Source: Nonomuraea deserti (lineage in GTDB: Bacteria > Actinomycetota > Actinomycetes > Streptosporangiales > Streptosporangiaceae). From it: 64,000 nt of DNA. Each line of letters starts with the position of its first letter. Position 1 is the stretch's first letter. This document shows positions 63,284-64,000 of the stretch, piece by piece. Under the pieces are notes generated by a model that saw only the letters and a program-made list of their open reading frames with translations, did no database searches and was not told the DNA's origin. Position numbers and translations under genes: made by a program. The stretch covers positions 1 to 64,000 of the forward strand of contig NZ_SMKO01000005.1 of NCBI RefSeq assembly GCF_004348685.1. The letters run 5' to 3'.

Positions 63284-64000
63284 GTGTTGACCGTCGAGCT
63301 GCTCGGGCAGCTGCGCGTCTCGGTGGCCGGACGGCCGGTCGAGCTGCCCGCGGGGCGGCTGCGGGCGCTGCTGGCCGTGCTGGCGCTGTCCGCGGGCCGT
63401 GCCGTCCCTGTGGACAGGCTGGCGAGCGCGGTGTGGGGCGCCGATCCGCGCGGCGACCCCCGGGCCAACGTCCGTACGAACGTCAAGCGGCTGCGCCGCG
63501 CCCTGGGAACCTCCGCGGACCAGCTCATCGTGGCCACGCCGGGCGGCTACCTGTTGTCCACCGAGCCTGACCGCGTGGACGCGCTCCGCTTCGGCCGCCT
63601 GCTCGACGAGGCCGCGGCGGCGCGCGACCGGGTGGCCGAGCGGTCCCGCGTGGCCGCCGCGCTCGACCTGTGGCGCGGCACCCCATTCGACGGGATCCGC
63701 TCGGACTGGCTGGAGCAGTCGGTGGCGCCGGCGCTCCAGGAGCGGTACCTGACCGCGTGGGAGCGGCGGATCGACCTGGACCTCGCCAGGGGATCGTGTC
63801 CCGACCTGACCGAGCCCGCTGACCTGGCCGAGCGGCACCCGCTGCGCGAATCCCTCTGGGTGCGGCTGCTCCGGGCCCTGGCGTCGGCCGGCCGCCCCGC
63901 GGAGGCGCTGGAGCGTTACGAGACGATCCGGCGCCGGCTCGCCGCCGAACTCGGCACCGATCCCAGCCCCGAGCTGCGGCAGGTCCACGCCGACCTGCTC
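63284..64000 (+). CDS. SARP/AfsR-family transcriptional regulator, truncated by window end
   Basis: From a GTG at 63284 the frame stays open to the end of the window (239 codons). Residues 1-90 form an OmpR-like winged helix (LRALLAVLALSAGRAVPVDRL, in two parts, and RTNVKRLRRALG). Residues 95-235 form a BTAD domain (RFGRLLDEA, ESLWVRLLRALASAGRPAEALERYETIRRRL, in parts). The rest, probably NB-ARC and TPR domains, lies outside. It is the second such regulator in the window. Confidence 0.88.
   Translation, partial: MLTVELLGQLRVSVAGRPVELPAGRLRALLAVLALSAGRAVPVDRLASAVWGADPRGDPRANVRTNVKRLRRALGTSADQLIVATPGGYLLSTEPDRVDALRFGRLLDEAAAARDRVAERSRVAAALDLWRGTPFDGIRSDWLEQSVAPALQERYLTAWERRIDLDLARGSCPDLTEPADLAERHPLRESLWVRLLRALASAGRPAEALERYETIRRRLAAELGTDPSPELRQVHADLL

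Overview
The window is GC-rich (above 70% by eye), with GTG/TTG starts, short gene overlaps, an Lsr2 nucleoid protein, two AfsR/SARP regulators, a DUF664 DinB-fold protein and NarL-type two-component pairs. This fits the chromosome of a filamentous actinomycete; a Streptosporangiaceae genus such as Nonomuraea is a reasonable guess, but it is inference. I see no tRNA, rRNA, CRISPR array, phage module or transposase. The window looks like a chromosomal-arm patchwork of catabolic, transport and regulatory modules.

Layout. 0-5.8 kb: a catabolic operon (TauE/SafE permease, amidohydrolase, MFS carrier, fumarylacetoacetase-family hydrolase, PuuE-like deacetylase) divergent from a GntR/FCD regulator, with two perfect palindromes between them. 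5.8-11.1 kb: a CopD-like membrane protein, an in-frame NarG-NarI deletion fusion, an aldehyde dehydrogenase, a secreted nucleoside hydrolase and a GntR regulator. 11.3-14.8 kb: a four-gene operon of two membrane proteins plus a two-component pair, then a lipoprotein. 15-21.3 kb: a Leu/Val-type dehydrogenase, a polytopic membrane protein, a MarR-SDR pair, one normal and one degenerate sensor kinase, and their response regulator. 21.7-29.5 kb: an AfsR-like regulator, an AGCS symporter, a DinB protein, a TetR/DUF418 pair with twin operators, and an ABC-F protein behind a seven-codon leader peptide.

29.6-37.0 kb holds the most unusual module. Three overlapping minus-strand genes encode a vWA-like protein, a GTPase and a tail-anchored GTPase-associated protein. 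Diverging from them is an overlapping pair encoding a DUF4407 membrane protein and a Ser/Thr kinase with a C-terminal helical domain. I read this as an NTPase/kinase-controlled membrane signalling or conflict system. 37.1-40.5 kb: a methyltransferase, two overlapping TetR genes, twin operators and a zinc alcohol dehydrogenase.

40.6-52.7 kb is a divergent peptide-scavenging region. A Tat-exported serine hydrolase and a four-gene oligopeptide ABC transporter run left. A D-aminoacylase-like amidohydrolase, a tandem-duplicated class A beta-lactamase-like protein and the lipoprotein binding protein run right. A PucR regulator closes the region. 52.7-53.7 kb is a deletion scar (permease tail abutting a kinase tail) with a surviving response regulator. 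53.8-59.8 kb is a GntR-controlled polyamine-type ABC transporter operon with an RraA-like protein and a nitrilase. 59.8-64 kb: a monooxygenase fragment, a sulfotransferase, Lsr2, a DUF3817 protein, a DHFR-like reductase and the start of a second SARP that runs off the window.

Recurring themes are local regulators placed next to clear palindromic operators, and gene remnants left by deletions (NarG-NarI, the kinase/permease scar, the SsuD-like fragment).
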